From Cytophagales bacterium (lineage in GTDB: Bacteria; Bacteroidota; Bacteroidia; Cytophagales; JAAEPT01): a stretch of DNA of 13,512 nucleotides. The stretch covers positions 1 to 13,512 of the forward strand of contig WTJX01000554.1 of the NCBI GenBank assembly GCA_011524675.1. Direction: 5' to 3'. Both the position numbers and the translations under genes were made by a program. Shown piece by piece: positions 13,212 to 13,512 of the stretch. The notes under the pieces are model-generated. The model searched no databases. It was not told the origin of the DNA and was given only the letters and a program-made list of their open reading frames with translations. Numbering within the stretch: the stretch's first letter is position 1; every line of letters starts with the position of its first letter.

Positions 13212-13512
13212 TTATTTATGATCCAAAGAAGATAAAGACCAAGAGAAATGTTCTTTTACTATTTGTGCTTTATTTTCTTGTATATATTTTTCCAAAGCTA
13301 GTTGTGCCGGGCTTAATTTTTTGTTCGCAAGATAAACCAAATACCAATTGGTGATGATAGGCAAGCCTGGCATAGGCTTGATTTGAATATTTTCATTATC
13401 CAATGCCCTTCTTAGCCCTATAAGAGGTACTATCGACGCACCTATTCCTGCAAAAATGGCTTGTTTTATAGCTTCATTAGAAACCAATTCCATATTTTTT
13501 TTGGCACTTATC
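13212..13512 (-). CDS. LysR-type transcriptional regulator, C-terminal part
   Basis: About 99 codons of the C-terminal substrate-binding domain of a LysR-type regulator; the gene continues beyond the right edge. The reading frame stays open past the methionine codon at 13493-13491 (ISAKKN precedes MELVSNEAIKQ), so that methionine is internal and not the start. Recognisable blocks are SNEAIKQAIFAGIGASIVPL, then IKPMPGLPIITNWYLVYL and LSPAQLALEKYI, typical of LysR effector domains of the CysB/CbbR type. The DNA-binding helix-turn-helix and the target gene are outside the window, so the effector is unknown. It converges on the SPOR-like gene and shares the terminator region. Confidence 0.85.
   Translation of the reverse strand, partial: ISAKKNMELVSNEAIKQAIFAGIGASIVPLIGLRRALDNENIQIKPMPGLPIITNWYLVYLANKKLSPAQLALEKYIQENKAQIVKEHFSWSLSSLDHK

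Noticed and set aside
13212..13493. Complete small protein beginning at the methionine codon 13493-13491
   Set aside because: The frame stays open to the window edge and the residues match the middle of a LysR effector domain, so this is a truncated larger gene.

Overview
The window looks like a chromosomal segment from a marine-type Bacteroidetes, most likely of the Cytophagales or a related order. The DNA is AT-rich and start codons are preceded by A-rich leaders rather than Shine-Dalgarno sequences. At least one clear Bacteroidetes promoter (TTG, 20 bases, TAnnTTTG) is visible. The gene content is also typical of the phylum: a DUF1800/DUF1501 pair, a TonB-dependent receptor with an N-terminal carboxypeptidase-regulatory-like domain, imelysin and DUF4856 lipoproteins, and an HTTM membrane protein. 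All of this is inferred from sequence read by eye; no database search was run.

Layout. (1) Positions 121-3128, plus strand: a two-gene unit encoding a twin-arginine DUF1800 protein and a DUF1501 protein. (2) Positions 3129-3734: a 606-base convergent intergenic region with no gene but rich in structure. It holds two terminators, a long inverted repeat built on GTAC words, a 21-bp inverted repeat pair whose cores are GAAA-tetraloop hairpins, and short direct-repeat clusters. (3) Positions 10306 down to 3735, minus strand: a four-gene cluster read in the order DUF4856 lipoprotein, imelysin lipoprotein, HTTM (vitamin K-dependent carboxylase-like) membrane protein, FecA-like TonB-dependent receptor. 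(4) Positions 10743-12308, plus strand: a secreted beta-propeller protein resembling GH43/GH117-type glycosidases. (5) Positions 12446-13084, plus strand: an exported coiled-coil protein with a SPOR-like C-terminal domain, followed by a strong terminator. (6) Positions 13512-13212, minus strand: the C-terminal end of a LysR-type regulator that continues past the right edge.

The most interesting part is the minus-strand cluster, which reads as an iron (or other metal) acquisition locus. The receptor would import a metal complex through the outer membrane. Imelysin proteins are related to the periplasmic iron-uptake proteins EfeO and IrpA. The two lipoproteins carry acidic residues right after the lipid cysteine, which suggests surface display. 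The HTTM protein retains the hallmark motifs of gamma-glutamyl carboxylase. The promoter of the cluster is overlaid by three aligned copies of a 20-bp near-palindromic box, one between the -33 and -7 elements and one over the predicted transcription start, which is what a metal-responsive repressor operator would look like. Several hairpins between the genes could set different expression levels for each product. No RNA genes, CRISPR arrays, insertion sequences or phage genes were seen.
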